Source: Chitinophaga oryziterrae (GTDB taxonomy: Bacteria; Bacteroidota; Bacteroidia; Chitinophagales; Chitinophagaceae). From it: a stretch of 64,000 nucleotides of DNA. The notes beneath the pieces are model-generated. The model did no database searches. It worked only from the letters and a program-made list of their open reading frames with translations, and had not been told where the DNA came from. This document shows positions 54,303-63,462 of this stretch, in pieces (within the stretch, counting starts at the first letter, position 1; each line of letters begins with the position of its first letter). The position numbers and the translations under genes are program-made. Where the stretch lies: contig NZ_WRXO01000001.1 of NCBI RefSeq assembly GCF_009758125.1, positions 744,001-808,000 on the forward strand, in the 5' to 3' direction.

Positions 54303-55826
54303 ATGTCAGTTAGCCAGCGTTATATTGAAGTAATGGATACCACCCTTCGTGATGGTGAACAAACCAGCGGTGTTTCTTTCTCTCCGATCGAAAAATTGAC
54401 CATTGCCCAGCTTTTATTAACTGAAGTAAAAGTGGACAGGATCGAAATTGCGTCGGCTCGTGTATCTGAGGGAGAATTTGCTGCTGTAAAAGCTATTACC
54501 AAATGGGCAAAGGCAAACGGTTTTTTAAACAGGATAGAAGTACTGACGTTTGTTGATGGGGATGTTTCTGTTCAATGGATGCAGAAAGCAGGGGCCAAAG
54601 TAATGAACCTGCTGACGAAAGGTTCCCTTAATCATTTAACACACCAGTTAAAGAAAAAGCCTGAACAGCATTTTGAGGAAGTCGCTGCCGTTATTGCGCT
54701 GGCAAAGAAGAAGGGATTGGAGTGTAATGTGTATCTGGAGGACTGGAGCAATGGTATGCGCGACTCTAAGGAATATGTTTTTCAATACCTGGATTTTTTA
54801 CAGCATCAGCCTGTAAAAAGGATTATGCTACCGGATACTTTAGGGGTACTCATTCCTTCTGAAGTGTATGCATACATTTCAGAGATTGTACAACGCTATC
54901 CTGGTATTCATTTCGATTTTCATGCACATAATGACTATGATCTGGGTACAGCAAATGTGCTGGAAGGAGTAAAGGCGGGTGCGCATGGTATCCATCTTAC
55001 CATTAACGGCATGGGAGAAAGGGCCGGTAATGCACCTTTAGCCAGTGCGATCGCCGTACTGAATGATTTTATGCCTTCTGTAAAAACTTCAGTGGCGGAA
55101 AAATCATTATATACTGTAAGCAAACTGGTAGAAACCTTTTCCGGTTTCCGTATCCCGGTTAATAAACCGGTAGTGGGAGAGAATGTGTTTACACAAACGG
55201 CCGGTATTCATGCTGATGGTGACAAAAAGAATAAATTGTACTTCAGCGACCTGATGCCGGAACGTTTTGGCCGTAAACGCGAATATGCTTTAGGTAAAAC
55301 AAGCGGTAAAGCCAATATTGAAAACAATTTACAACAGTTGGGCATACAGCTTTCCGAACCTGACCTGAAAAAAGTAACACAGCGGATCATTGAACTGGGA
55401 GACAGGAAAGAAGTCGTTACGCAGGCTGATCTTCCTTATATCATTTCTGATATATTGGACAGTAATACGATTGAGAACAAAGTGAGGATAGAGAACTATG
55501 TGCTTACTCATGCAAGCAGGCTCAGACCTTCCGCAACGGTGGAGATCGTTATTAATGGTGAACTGTTTGAAGAACATGCGCAAGGTGACGGGCAATATGA
55601 TGCTTTTATGAATGCACTGAAGAAAGTGTATAAGAAAAAGAAGCAGGAATTGCCCACATTAACGGATTATGCTGTTCGTATACCCCCAGGTGGTAAAACT
55701 GATGCTTTATGCGAAACAATTATTACCTGGAACTATAGTAACAAAGAGTTCAAAACAAGAGGCCTTGACAGTGATCAGACCGTATCGGCAATAAAGGCCA
55801 CACAAAAAATGCTTAATTTAATATAA
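54303..55826 (+). CDS. cimA: (R)-citramalate synthase-like enzyme of the IPMS family
   Basis: This condenses acetyl-CoA with a 2-keto acid; similarity points to pyruvate, giving citramalate for isoleucine synthesis. The TIM barrel begins MDTTLRDGEQTSGVSFSPIE and continues VDRIEIASARVSEGEF, KVMNLLTKGSLNHL, NVYLEDWSNGMRDS and HAHNDYDLGTANVLEG. The C-terminal allosteric domain has GDGQYDAFMNALKKVYKK and VRIPPGGKTDA. From memory these blocks track Leptospira citramalate synthase closely, including the TKGS and VYLEDW stretches near its pyruvate pocket, while LeuA has RDGEQSPG. No separate leuA is in the operon, so leucine synthesis by this enzyme is not excluded. Confidence 0.85.
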   Translation: MSVSQRYIEVMDTTLRDGEQTSGVSFSPIEKLTIAQLLLTEVKVDRIEIASARVSEGEFAAVKAITKWAKANGFLNRIEVLTFVDGDVSVQWMQKAGAKVMNLLTKGSLNHLTHQLKKKPEQHFEEVAAVIALAKKKGLECNVYLEDWSNGMRDSKEYVFQYLDFLQHQPVKRIMLPDTLGVLIPSEVYAYISEIVQRYPGIHFDFHAHNDYDLGTANVLEGVKAGAHGIHLTINGMGERAGNAPLASAIAVLNDFMPSVKTSVAEKSLYTVSKLVETFSGFRIPVNKPVVGENVFTQTAGIHADGDKKNKLYFSDLMPERFGRKREYALGKTSGKANIENNLQQLGIQLSEPDLKKVTQRIIELGDRKEVVTQADLPYIISDILDSNTIENKVRIENYVLTHASRLRPSATVEIVINGELFEEHAQGDGQYDAFMNALKKVYKKKKQELPTLTDYAVRIPPGGKTDALCETIITWNYSNKEFKTRGLDSDQTVSAIKATQKMLNLI

Positions 55827-55854
55827 AACACGCTTCATTTCAATAAATAACCGG

Positions 55855-56928
55855 ATGGCAACCAAGCATATTTTAATTGTTCCAGGTGATGGAATAGGAC
55901 AGGAAGTAACAGCAGTTGGTAAAAAAGTTTTGGACAAAATCGCTGTAAAATTTGGACATACATTTACTTACGATGAAGCATTGATCGGTCATGTGGCAAT
56001 TGAGGCTACAGGAAACCCTTTACCGGACGAGTCGCTTGAGAAAATGCGGAAGTCTGATGCGGTGTTATTTGGCGCTGTAGGCCATCCGAAATACGATAAC
56101 GATCCTTCTGCTAAAGTAAGACCGGAACAGGGTTTACTGAAAATGCGCAAAGAACTGGGATTGTACGCGAATCTTCGTCCTATCAAATTGTTTGATGAAT
56201 TACTGGAAGCTTCCAGTATCAAACCGGAGATATTAAAAGGTGCTGATATTTTATTTTTCCGCGAGCTGACCGGCGATATTTATTTTGGTGAAAAAGGAAG
56301 GAAGAATAATGGTGATACCGCCTATGATATTGCAGAATACAGCCGTTATGAGGTAGAGCGTATCGCCCGCAAGGCATTTGACGCTGCCAGGACCAGAAGA
56401 AAGAAATTATGTTCTGTAGATAAAGCCAATGTGATTGAAACATCCAGGCTGTGGAGGGAAGTAGTACAGAAAGTAGCCCTGGAATATCCTGATGTAGAAG
56501 TTGAACATCAGTTCGTTGATGCTACAGCTATGCTGCTGATAAAAGATCCGCGTCGTTTTGATGTAGTCGTTACAGCAAACCTGTTCGGTGACATCCTCAC
56601 TGATGAGGCATCACAGATAGCAGGTTCTATGGGTATGCTGGCCTCTGCTTCAATAGGCGATGGCACGGGTGTATATGAGCCTATTCATGGCTCGGCTCAC
56701 GACATTACCGGTATGGGAGTGGCTAATCCATTAGCCTCTATCTTATCTGCAGCCTTGTTACTCGACATCTCCTTTAATATGAAGGCCGAATCAGAAACTG
56801 TTATTAAAGCGGTAGAGAATGTATTAAAAGAAGGCTTCCGGACAAGAGATATTGCCAATGCTCAAACACCTGCTGACAAAATATTAGGTACGGCGGCAAT
56901 GGGAGAAGAAGTGCTGAAATTTATTTAA
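55855..56928 (+). CDS. leuB: 3-isopropylmalate dehydrogenase
   Basis: This NAD-dependent oxidative decarboxylase acts on 3-isopropylmalate (or 3-methylmalate), 357 residues. ILIVPGDGIGQEVTAVGKKV starts the fold. GAVGHPKYDNDPSAKVRPEQ, LRKELGLYANLRPIK-like KELGLYANLRPIKLF, FRELTGDIYFGEKGR and NLFGDILTDEASQIAGSMGM give the substrate and metal sites. The last gene of the leu operon, it begins 28 bases after the synthase and is followed by a strong terminator. Confidence 0.96.
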   Translation: MATKHILIVPGDGIGQEVTAVGKKVLDKIAVKFGHTFTYDEALIGHVAIEATGNPLPDESLEKMRKSDAVLFGAVGHPKYDNDPSAKVRPEQGLLKMRKELGLYANLRPIKLFDELLEASSIKPEILKGADILFFRELTGDIYFGEKGRKNNGDTAYDIAEYSRYEVERIARKAFDAARTRRKKLCSVDKANVIETSRLWREVVQKVALEYPDVEVEHQFVDATAMLLIKDPRRFDVVVTANLFGDILTDEASQIAGSMGMLASASIGDGTGVYEPIHGSAHDITGMGVANPLASILSAALLLDISFNMKAESETVIKAVENVLKEGFRTRDIANAQTPADKILGTAAMGEEVLKFI

Positions 56929-56953
56929 GTCAATAAAATAGTTTTTGAGAAGG

Positions 56954-56981
56954 TCCCGGGCATTGTCCCGGGATTTTTTTT
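56954..56981 (+). terminator. Terminator of the leu operon
   Basis: TCCCGGG (56954-56960) pairs with CCCGGGA (56967-56973), followed by eight T. It is a near copy of the clpC terminator, including bases 5' of the stem. Confidence 0.92.
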
Positions 56982-57635
56982 GTTGTTTTGCTTACCCTTA
57001 AGTGTTATGATCTACCAGTTATTTTAGATAGTTTTAAATTTTAACTTATTTTTTTGTTTTTGACCTTATCCGCTCATTTTAACTTTTTCTTTTAAGAAGT
57101 GCATGCATCCCCGCCAGTCTGCAATAAAGAAAATATCCCATTTCCCTTGTAGTACCATTTCTACAAACGTGTTACTCTACTTTACTCAAAATACCAATAA
57201 TGGTATTATTTTAACATCTGTAAGTACTAAAATATCGGTTAACAAGTCATTTACAATTCATATTATAGCACTAATGTGTTAGATGAATTCAGGGAGTATA
57301 TTACATAACTCCATCATTTACAATGAAAAATTGTATTGTTTCAATCCTATCCTTATCCCCCTTTTTTTGCATTATAACTATTAACCTATGATAATCAATT
57401 ATATATACAAATGTATTGATTCCCAAAATGATACATTGATGTCATTTTATAAAGTTTAATAATATTATACATTTGTACAATACAATTATAATCAGATACT
57501 TCAGGTTCGTGGACAATGACAATACGTGAACGATATACATCCACTTCTTTTTTAACCGACGCTTTTGATATTTTTTAATAAACGGTTAAATATTATATAA
57601 ATCAATTAACAATTAAATCTATCTATCCCTATACT
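56982..57635. other. Gene-free AT-rich region upstream of the surface-protein array
   Basis: This is about 650 bases of AT-rich DNA. It holds small inverted repeats (AATACCA-ATAA-TGGTATT near 57190-57210; AAAATGA / TCATTTT at 57425-57448), a 22-codon frame at 57323-57391 with a signal-peptide-like composition (MKNCIVSILSLSPFF...), which is unsupported, and one good promoter box (separate entry). Confidence 0.5.
57468..57475 (+). promoter_or_regulatory. -7 promoter box of the surface-protein array
   Basis: TACATTTG is a perfect TAnnTTTG match; TTTT at 57445-57448 is 19 bases upstream. The first ATG lies 160 bases downstream, implying a long 5' leader. Confidence 0.45.
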
Positions 57636-59519
57636 ATGAAAGCAGTTATACGCAATGTCTCGCGCACACTAATTATGGCCGGAGCTATTTCTCTGGCTGC
57701 AACTGCGGCTAATGCCCAGATGAAAATAGGTAATAATCCTTCTGTAATTAAAAAATCAGCCATCCTGGATCTGGAAACTACCAAACAGGGTCTGTTATTA
57801 CCAAGGTTAGCAGATTTTACAGCCATTGATGCGGCTATCGGAACCGATATCGTAGATGGTATGATCGTTTATCTCGCCAGTGGTGTACCTGCTACTGAAG
57901 GGGTATACATGCGTAAAGCGGGTGCCTGGGTAAAGATCTCCAGCGCTGCTGATGCGGTTTCTAACTGGAGCCTTCTTGGTAACACCGGTACTACGGCAGC
58001 TAATTATGTTGGAACTACCGACGCAATGCCGTTGTCTCTCCGTTCTAATGCTACGGAAGGTATCAGTATCCAGACAGATGGTAGCGTACAGTTGAAACAG
58101 GTTGCTGCAAGTGCTACCTTATTTGATGTAATGGTGATTGATCCTACTACCGGTACTGTTGCCAAAAGAACATTACCTATCACCGCTTTTAGCTCTCTGT
58201 TAAGCAATGTTGCCGTAAAAGCTGATTCTGCTTTTGCCACCATGAACGTAACAGAAGATCCAACAACAAAAGCGATCACTATTAACACACCTATTATGGC
58301 TGCGTCTTCAACCGCTCCATATGGTTTTATAACAAAAGCTGACTGGGATAAATTACAGGCACTGTCTGCTGGTGGTAACTTCACCATCGCAGATTTCATC
58401 ACCACTATTGCTGCTGGTCAGGAAAACAGAGGTGGTCAGATTACATACAATGCCGCTACTGCAAGTTATAAACTGGAATTAGTAGCTGCCAGCGCAACAT
58501 TAGCTGGTATCGTTACCACTACTGCACAAACCTTCGGTGGCGACAAGACCTTTACTGGTGCGGTTGCTGTTGGTGGTACATTAGGTGTAACCGGTGCTAC
58601 TACGCTTAACAGCACATTAGATGTAACTGGTAATACTACTGTAGGTGGTACATTGGGTGTGACTGGTGCTGCTACTTTAGCAGATAACCTGAGTGTTGCC
58701 GGTACTTCTACCTTAACCGGTGCGACTACTGTTGGTAGTACATTAGGTGTAACAGGTGCTACTACCCTTAACAGCACATTGAATGTAGTTGGCGCTTCTA
58801 CTTTAGGTGGTGCTGTTACTTTAGGTTCAGTTGCGGCAACTGCAACTGCTCCTTCTTACGACCTGTTGGTTAAGAACTCAGGAACTAATGCTGTTGAAAA
58901 GAAAGCATTTAATTTAGATGCACTGACTACTGCTGTACAGTTCATCACTACTGGTGGTGCAACTGCTTCTACAAGCGGTACAAGTGTTGAATTCCAGGGT
59001 GGAACTACCGGTGCAGATTTCAATATCGTTGCCGATGGTACCGCTAAAACAGTAACCTTCAATCTGCCGGATGCGAGTGGTATTGATGCTACTCACACTG
59101 CTGTTCAACGAGGTGTTGTTTCTTCTGCCGACCAGACTTTTGCCGGTAACAAGAGCTTCACTGCAAATGTTGCAGTAGGTGCAAATACAGTTGCCAACTC
59201 TACCTTACAGGTAGCGGGTTCTGTATCAATGGCGATCAAATCTGTTACTGCTGCTTACACGATCACAGCTACTGATAATACAATTCTGGCTGATGCTACT
59301 GCAGCAGGGTTCACTATTACTTTACCTGCTCCTTCAGCAGCTATTACCGGCCGCATTTATACTATTAAGAAAATCGGAACTGGTGATATTGATAATGCAG
59401 TTACTATAATGCCAGGTGGTGGTACTATTGAAGGTGGTGCCAGCTATATCATCTATAATGACTGGACTTATATTACAGTTCAGACAGATGGTGCTAATTG
59501 GTATATCGTCAAGAAATAA
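57636..59519 (+). CDS. Repetitive secreted surface protein, paralogue 1
   Basis: This exported, tail-fibre-like protein has 627 residues. A signal peptide (LIMAGAISLAATAANAQ) is followed by the shared N-terminal module (MKIGNNPSVIKKSAILDLET, KQGLLLPRLADF, DGMIVYLAS, GVYMRKAGAWVKI). The middle (about residues 300-400) is a run of short Thr/Gly/Val repeats of the TLGVTGATTLNSTLDVTG kind, repeated at DNA level 58569-58620 and 58731-58781. The C-terminus (GRIYTIKKIGTGDIDNAVTI to TVQTDGANWYIVKK) resembles the end of paralogue 2. There is no T9SS sorting domain. Function unknown; a fibrous adhesin or filament is the reasonable guess. Confidence 0.75.
   Translation: MKAVIRNVSRTLIMAGAISLAATAANAQMKIGNNPSVIKKSAILDLETTKQGLLLPRLADFTAIDAAIGTDIVDGMIVYLASGVPATEGVYMRKAGAWVKISSAADAVSNWSLLGNTGTTAANYVGTTDAMPLSLRSNATEGISIQTDGSVQLKQVAASATLFDVMVIDPTTGTVAKRTLPITAFSSLLSNVAVKADSAFATMNVTEDPTTKAITINTPIMAASSTAPYGFITKADWDKLQALSAGGNFTIADFITTIAAGQENRGGQITYNAATASYKLELVAASATLAGIVTTTAQTFGGDKTFTGAVAVGGTLGVTGATTLNSTLDVTGNTTVGGTLGVTGAATLADNLSVAGTSTLTGATTVGSTLGVTGATTLNSTLNVVGASTLGGAVTLGSVAATATAPSYDLLVKNSGTNAVEKKAFNLDALTTAVQFITTGGATASTSGTSVEFQGGTTGADFNIVADGTAKTVTFNLPDASGIDATHTAVQRGVVSSADQTFAGNKSFTANVAVGANTVANSTLQVAGSVSMAIKSVTAAYTITATDNTILADATAAGFTITLPAPSAAITGRIYTIKKIGTGDIDNAVTIMPGGGTIEGGASYIIYNDWTYITVQTDGANWYIVKK
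58569..58781 (+). repeat. Direct repeats inside surface-protein paralogue 1
   Basis: Two copies of about 51 bases (58569-58620 and 58731-58781) are offset by about 160 bases and differ at only a few positions. Between them lies a third, more diverged unit encoding the same GTLGVTGAATLADNLSVAG pattern. Confidence 0.7.
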
Positions 59520-59531
59520 TAAGAAATGAGA

Positions 59532-59562
59532 TAACAGGAGTGGTATTATACCACTCCTGTTA
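59532..59562 (+). terminator. Hairpin after surface-protein paralogue 1
   Basis: Perfect 14-bp arms TAACAGGAGTGGTA / TACCACTCCTGTTA with a 3-base loop; the downstream T-run is weak, so readthrough is likely. Confidence 0.7.
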
Positions 59563-59601
59563 ATCTTTATAAATGATATTTCTTGAAACCAATTATTACC
59601 T

Positions 59602-61716
59602 ATGAAAACAATGAAATGCAGTGGAGCGCTGATGTGCCTGTTTTTGTTGTTAACCCCGTTTGTAAACGCACAGCAACTTAAGCTGGGCACGGCTCCTAAT
59701 GTAATTGAGAAATCTGCTTTATTAGATCTGAACAGTGATAAACAAGGCTTATTATTACCCCGTGTCAGTGATTACACGGTAGCGCCTTTAAGTACAGCCC
59801 CTGATGGCATGCTTATCTACTCTGTAACTGATAAATTATTGTATATAAGAAAGAATGGCATCTGGAGAAAATTGATAGACGAAACAAATGGCATTACATC
59901 CGTAAACGGACAAACTGGTCCGGTTGTTAACTTAACCACTAACAATATTTCTGAATCTGTCAACCTCTATTATACTGATACGAGGGCAAGAGCAGCATTC
60001 AGCGCAGGTACCGGTATTAACTTATCTGGTGCAGGCGTTATCTCAGCTTTAAATACTTCCGCTCTCTGGAATGCTTCACAGCTCCAGGGCCGTAATATAT
60101 CCACCAATGCTCCTGCTAATAACGATGTGCTTTCCTGGGATAATGCCACCAGCACATGGTTACCCAAAGCTGTTGCAAGCGGAAGCGGATCCGTTACTTC
60201 CGTAGGATTGGCATTGCCATCCATTTTTACTGTAAGTGGTAGTCCTGTAACATCAACGGGTACATTAACAGGAGCTCTTGCTTCACAGACATTAAGGACC
60301 GTATTTGCTGCACCTGTTGCCGCAAACGGAGTTCCTTCTTTCAGGGCATTAGATCCCCTGGATATCCCTTCCGGTTCAACGAATTATATTCAGAATATTA
60401 GCTCGGGCACACAAACGGCCAGTTTTGCTGTGAGTGGGAACGGAAATGTAGGTGGAACATTTAGCCTGCCATCACTGACTACCGGTTCTGTTTTATTCAC
60501 AGGTGCCAGTGGGTTAGTCTCTCAGAACAACACTAATTTCTTCTGGGATAATACCAATAACCGCTTAGGGCTTGGTACCAACAGTCCAAACAACACATTG
60601 GAAGTAGGGGGTACAGTTGCCGCTTCCGGTTTATCCGGGTTGCGCCTTACAGGAATGGGGGCCGCAACATTGCAATCACCACTTCCGAATGTATTGGCCG
60701 TAAACGCCACCGGGGATGTGATCGTTACTAGTAATCCTGCTGCCAATAACTGGTTGCTCACTGGTAATACCGGTAATGCAAGTACTGCATTCCTTGGAAA
60801 CACAGATGACAAGGCAATGGTCATCAAATCCAATAACTTATCCTATCTGGAATTCGCACGCAGACAAACTCTGGGTCTTGTTCAGAGTTATACAGACTAT
60901 ACCGACCCGGATGAAAAAGTAACGTACGTACGTTCTGCGCTACAATTCGAAGTACCGGCAACAGTGAGTTTTTATAAACCTAAAATGTGGACTACCTCAG
61001 ATGGTAATTTCAGAATGAAAGGACCTTCCGCTGGTACTGACTATTTTGAGTTTGGCGCTACAGGTACAAGTAATAACGGAGGTTTTGAATTCATTATCGG
61101 AGATGATGGAGATGAGCCTATCGTATTCAAAAGTTATAATTATACGGGCCCAACATTCACTGAAATAATGAGGCTGCAGAATAATAACGTAGGTATTGGC
61201 CTCGCAGGTGCTACTCCTGTGAAGCGTTTACATATTGATGCCAATAGCGATGCGATCCGTATCGTTAATCTGGCAAGTAGTGGTACAGGTAATCCATTAG
61301 TAATAAATTCTTCAGGTGATATTAAACAAACAACGGCATTGGATGGTGTGACTGTTGGAGCGACTACTAGGGCCTCAGGCGCGTTTACTACATTAGCTGG
61401 TGCAAGTACTTCTATAACTATTTCTTCAAATACTAATAATGACCTGGCAATCGGAAATTATTCCTTTATCAGGCTTACGAGTAGTACCGGCAATTATACA
61501 GTTACTGGTATTGCGGCAGGTGTAGATGGGCAAATGATTACCATCTATAATACAACTAGTAATATGACTATCGCAAATCAGAATGCATCGAGTACAGCAG
61601 CTAACAGGATTATAAGTACTACTGGTGCTAACATTGTGACTACTGGAATAGGTACTGTAACAATGATCTATTCCGCAGCAGATGCCAGATGGATTATTAC
61701 ATCAACTACTTTATAA
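59602..61716 (+). CDS. Repetitive secreted surface protein, paralogue 2
   Basis: This exported protein has 704 residues. Signal peptide (ALMCLFLLLTPFVNAQ), then the shared module (LKLGTAPNVIEKSALLDLNS, KQGLLLPRVSDYT, DGMLIYSVTDKLLYIRKNG). Next come phage-tail-fibre-like segments SVNGQTGPVVNLTTNNI and YYTDTRARAAFSAGTGINLS, a long Ser/Thr/Asn-rich beta region and GLGTNSPNNTLEVGGTVAAS. The end (DGQMITIYNTTSNMTIANQN, MIYSAADARWIITSTTL) is a common closing module of such fibres. An in-frame ATG at 59611 would also serve as start. No T9SS domain or S74 autoprotease domain is seen. Confidence 0.75.
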   Translation: MKTMKCSGALMCLFLLLTPFVNAQQLKLGTAPNVIEKSALLDLNSDKQGLLLPRVSDYTVAPLSTAPDGMLIYSVTDKLLYIRKNGIWRKLIDETNGITSVNGQTGPVVNLTTNNISESVNLYYTDTRARAAFSAGTGINLSGAGVISALNTSALWNASQLQGRNISTNAPANNDVLSWDNATSTWLPKAVASGSGSVTSVGLALPSIFTVSGSPVTSTGTLTGALASQTLRTVFAAPVAANGVPSFRALDPLDIPSGSTNYIQNISSGTQTASFAVSGNGNVGGTFSLPSLTTGSVLFTGASGLVSQNNTNFFWDNTNNRLGLGTNSPNNTLEVGGTVAASGLSGLRLTGMGAATLQSPLPNVLAVNATGDVIVTSNPAANNWLLTGNTGNASTAFLGNTDDKAMVIKSNNLSYLEFARRQTLGLVQSYTDYTDPDEKVTYVRSALQFEVPATVSFYKPKMWTTSDGNFRMKGPSAGTDYFEFGATGTSNNGGFEFIIGDDGDEPIVFKSYNYTGPTFTEIMRLQNNNVGIGLAGATPVKRLHIDANSDAIRIVNLASSGTGNPLVINSSGDIKQTTALDGVTVGATTRASGAFTTLAGASTSITISSNTNNDLAIGNYSFIRLTSSTGNYTVTGIAAGVDGQMITIYNTTSNMTIANQNASSTAANRIISTTGANIVTTGIGTVTMIYSAADARWIITSTTL

Positions 61717-61766
61717 ATGTTGACATAACAGAAATCGATTTAATATGGTAAAAACATAATAATTAC

Positions 61767-63332
61767 ATGAAGCGATATTTACTCTTATTATGTTTCCTTA
61801 TTTCTTTCACAAATGCTTTCGCTCAGCAGGCGACTTACATCGCTTCGGACGGTAAGGTATGGAGTTATGGCAACGTTGCGTTTTTTGGTGATGTTACCAA
61901 TGACGGATTATTAGGTTCAAATCCTTCATCCATTCTGTATTTTATTGGTAAGCAGTGGACCAATGGTTTCGCTGCTTTACTGAAAGACGAAAGTGCTTCA
62001 GGTGTGGACGGTATCGGTGGTATCTTCCGCTTTGCCGGTATTACCGGTCAGCAAACCGTTGCAGGTGGTTATAACGTGGCATCCAGGTCCGGTGCCAGTT
62101 TCCCCAACCTGGAAGTAAGTAACCCAAACGGTATACTGCTGGCAGACCTGAATGATCTGAAAGTAAGGGACACCCTCAAATTCACCAATGGCAGCATTTT
62201 CCTGAATGGATGGAACTTGCAGGTAGGCCAGAATAACCCAGGCAACATTACCGGTTATAACCAGTCACGTTTTGTAGTTACCGGCACCGGTAGCTCAGGC
62301 GGTTTTTTATACCGTTCGAAATTAACAACATCAACAGGCCCCATCGTATTTCCTATAGGTACTACTGCTACCAACTATGCTCCCGCAGGTGTAGTATATG
62401 GTGGTCCCGCAGATGATTTTAAAGCAAGAGTGTTTGACAGTGTTTATCAGTTTGCGATGTCCGGTTACACCATTAACGACAGCGTAGTGTATAAAACCTG
62501 GAATGTAGGACAGGAAAACCCGGGTCAGGGCCCTGTGACTATGACCCTGCAACATATGGATACAGAGGAAGGAGTGGATTATGTGGCCAACAGGGATAGC
62601 AGCTATATCAGTCAGTTTGTAAGTGGTAACTGGGAAAGACGCACAGGTGTGAATGATAATATGGGACCCGGTACACTGATTTACAGTGGTGCACTCACCG
62701 GTGCTACTATGCATGCCCGCACCTTTGCCGACCTGGGTATGAACACATATCTGACCAAGTTTGCTTCAATCGCATATTATCTGCCTGCTGATATCATACA
62801 CTTTAATGCTTATCGCGTAAGTTATGCACTGGCAGACCTGGTATGGACAACTTCCCGTGAAACCAACAACGCAGTATTTGAGATAGAGCGGATGTATGAT
62901 AATGAAACTTCATTCACAAAAATTGCAACTGTACCAACAAAAGCACCGGGAGGAAACAGTACTTCCCGACTGGATTATTTCTATGAAGATCCGAACAGCT
63001 ATGATGGATGGACTTACTATCGCATTAAGGTAGTGTCTATATCAGGTAAATACCTGTACACAGATGTAAGAGAAGTACCACCACTGATAAAAGTAACTGT
63101 TTATCCGAACCCGAACTTTGGTCAGTTCAAGGTAGATATCAAGGGTATCAAGGTTCCGTTGGTACTACAGATGATCGATACATGGGGACAGGTAGTCCGT
63201 TCACAGGTAGTGGTGAAGAGCGGAGAAGTACAGATAACAGATATGCCGGCGGGCACTTACTTCCTGGTATTAACGTATAAAGATTCCAGGAAACAGGCCT
63301 ATGTGTGCAAAGTAATTGTGATAGATCATTGA
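61767..63332 (+). CDS. T9SS type A sorting-domain surface protein
   Basis: This secreted protein has 521 residues. The signal peptide is MKRYLLLLCFLISFTNAFAQ. The body is beta-rich without recognised catalytic motifs. A fibronectin-like part (LADLVWTTSRETNNAVFEIE, YDGWTYYRIKVVSISGKYLY) precedes the C-terminal type A sorting domain: VTVYPNPNFGQFKVDIKG, VLQMIDTWGQVVRS and MPAGTYFLVLTYKDSRKQAY. The sorting domain directs export through the type IX system and attachment to the surface. It lies between paralogues 2 and 3 of the surface array, 50 bases after paralogue 2. Confidence 0.85.
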   Translation: MKRYLLLLCFLISFTNAFAQQATYIASDGKVWSYGNVAFFGDVTNDGLLGSNPSSILYFIGKQWTNGFAALLKDESASGVDGIGGIFRFAGITGQQTVAGGYNVASRSGASFPNLEVSNPNGILLADLNDLKVRDTLKFTNGSIFLNGWNLQVGQNNPGNITGYNQSRFVVTGTGSSGGFLYRSKLTTSTGPIVFPIGTTATNYAPAGVVYGGPADDFKARVFDSVYQFAMSGYTINDSVVYKTWNVGQENPGQGPVTMTLQHMDTEEGVDYVANRDSSYISQFVSGNWERRTGVNDNMGPGTLIYSGALTGATMHARTFADLGMNTYLTKFASIAYYLPADIIHFNAYRVSYALADLVWTTSRETNNAVFEIERMYDNETSFTKIATVPTKAPGGNSTSRLDYFYEDPNSYDGWTYYRIKVVSISGKYLYTDVREVPPLIKVTVYPNPNFGQFKVDIKGIKVPLVLQMIDTWGQVVRSQVVVKSGEVQITDMPAGTYFLVLTYKDSRKQAYVCKVIVIDH

Positions 63333-63384
63333 TAATTACGATGACGACTTTTGAAATATTAGAAAGGGACATATAATAAAAACT

Positions 63385-63422
63385 GAAGAAAAGCGCAGGA
63401 CTTGCCACCTGCGCTCTTCTTC
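63385..63422 (+). terminator. Hairpin after the T9SS cargo gene
   Basis: Arms 63385-63399 and 63408-63422 pair at 14 of 15 positions (core AGCGCAGG / CCTGCGCT). The T-rich right arm CTCTTCTTC takes the place of a T-run. Confidence 0.7.
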
Positions 63423-63462
63423 ATCCCTCATTTATACCGTCCTGACTAACCAAGTTATATTT

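Noticed and set aside
57323..57391. 22-codon frame with signal-peptide-like composition
   Set aside because: It is too short, ends at once in a stop, and lies upstream of the mapped-looking promoter box of the surface array.
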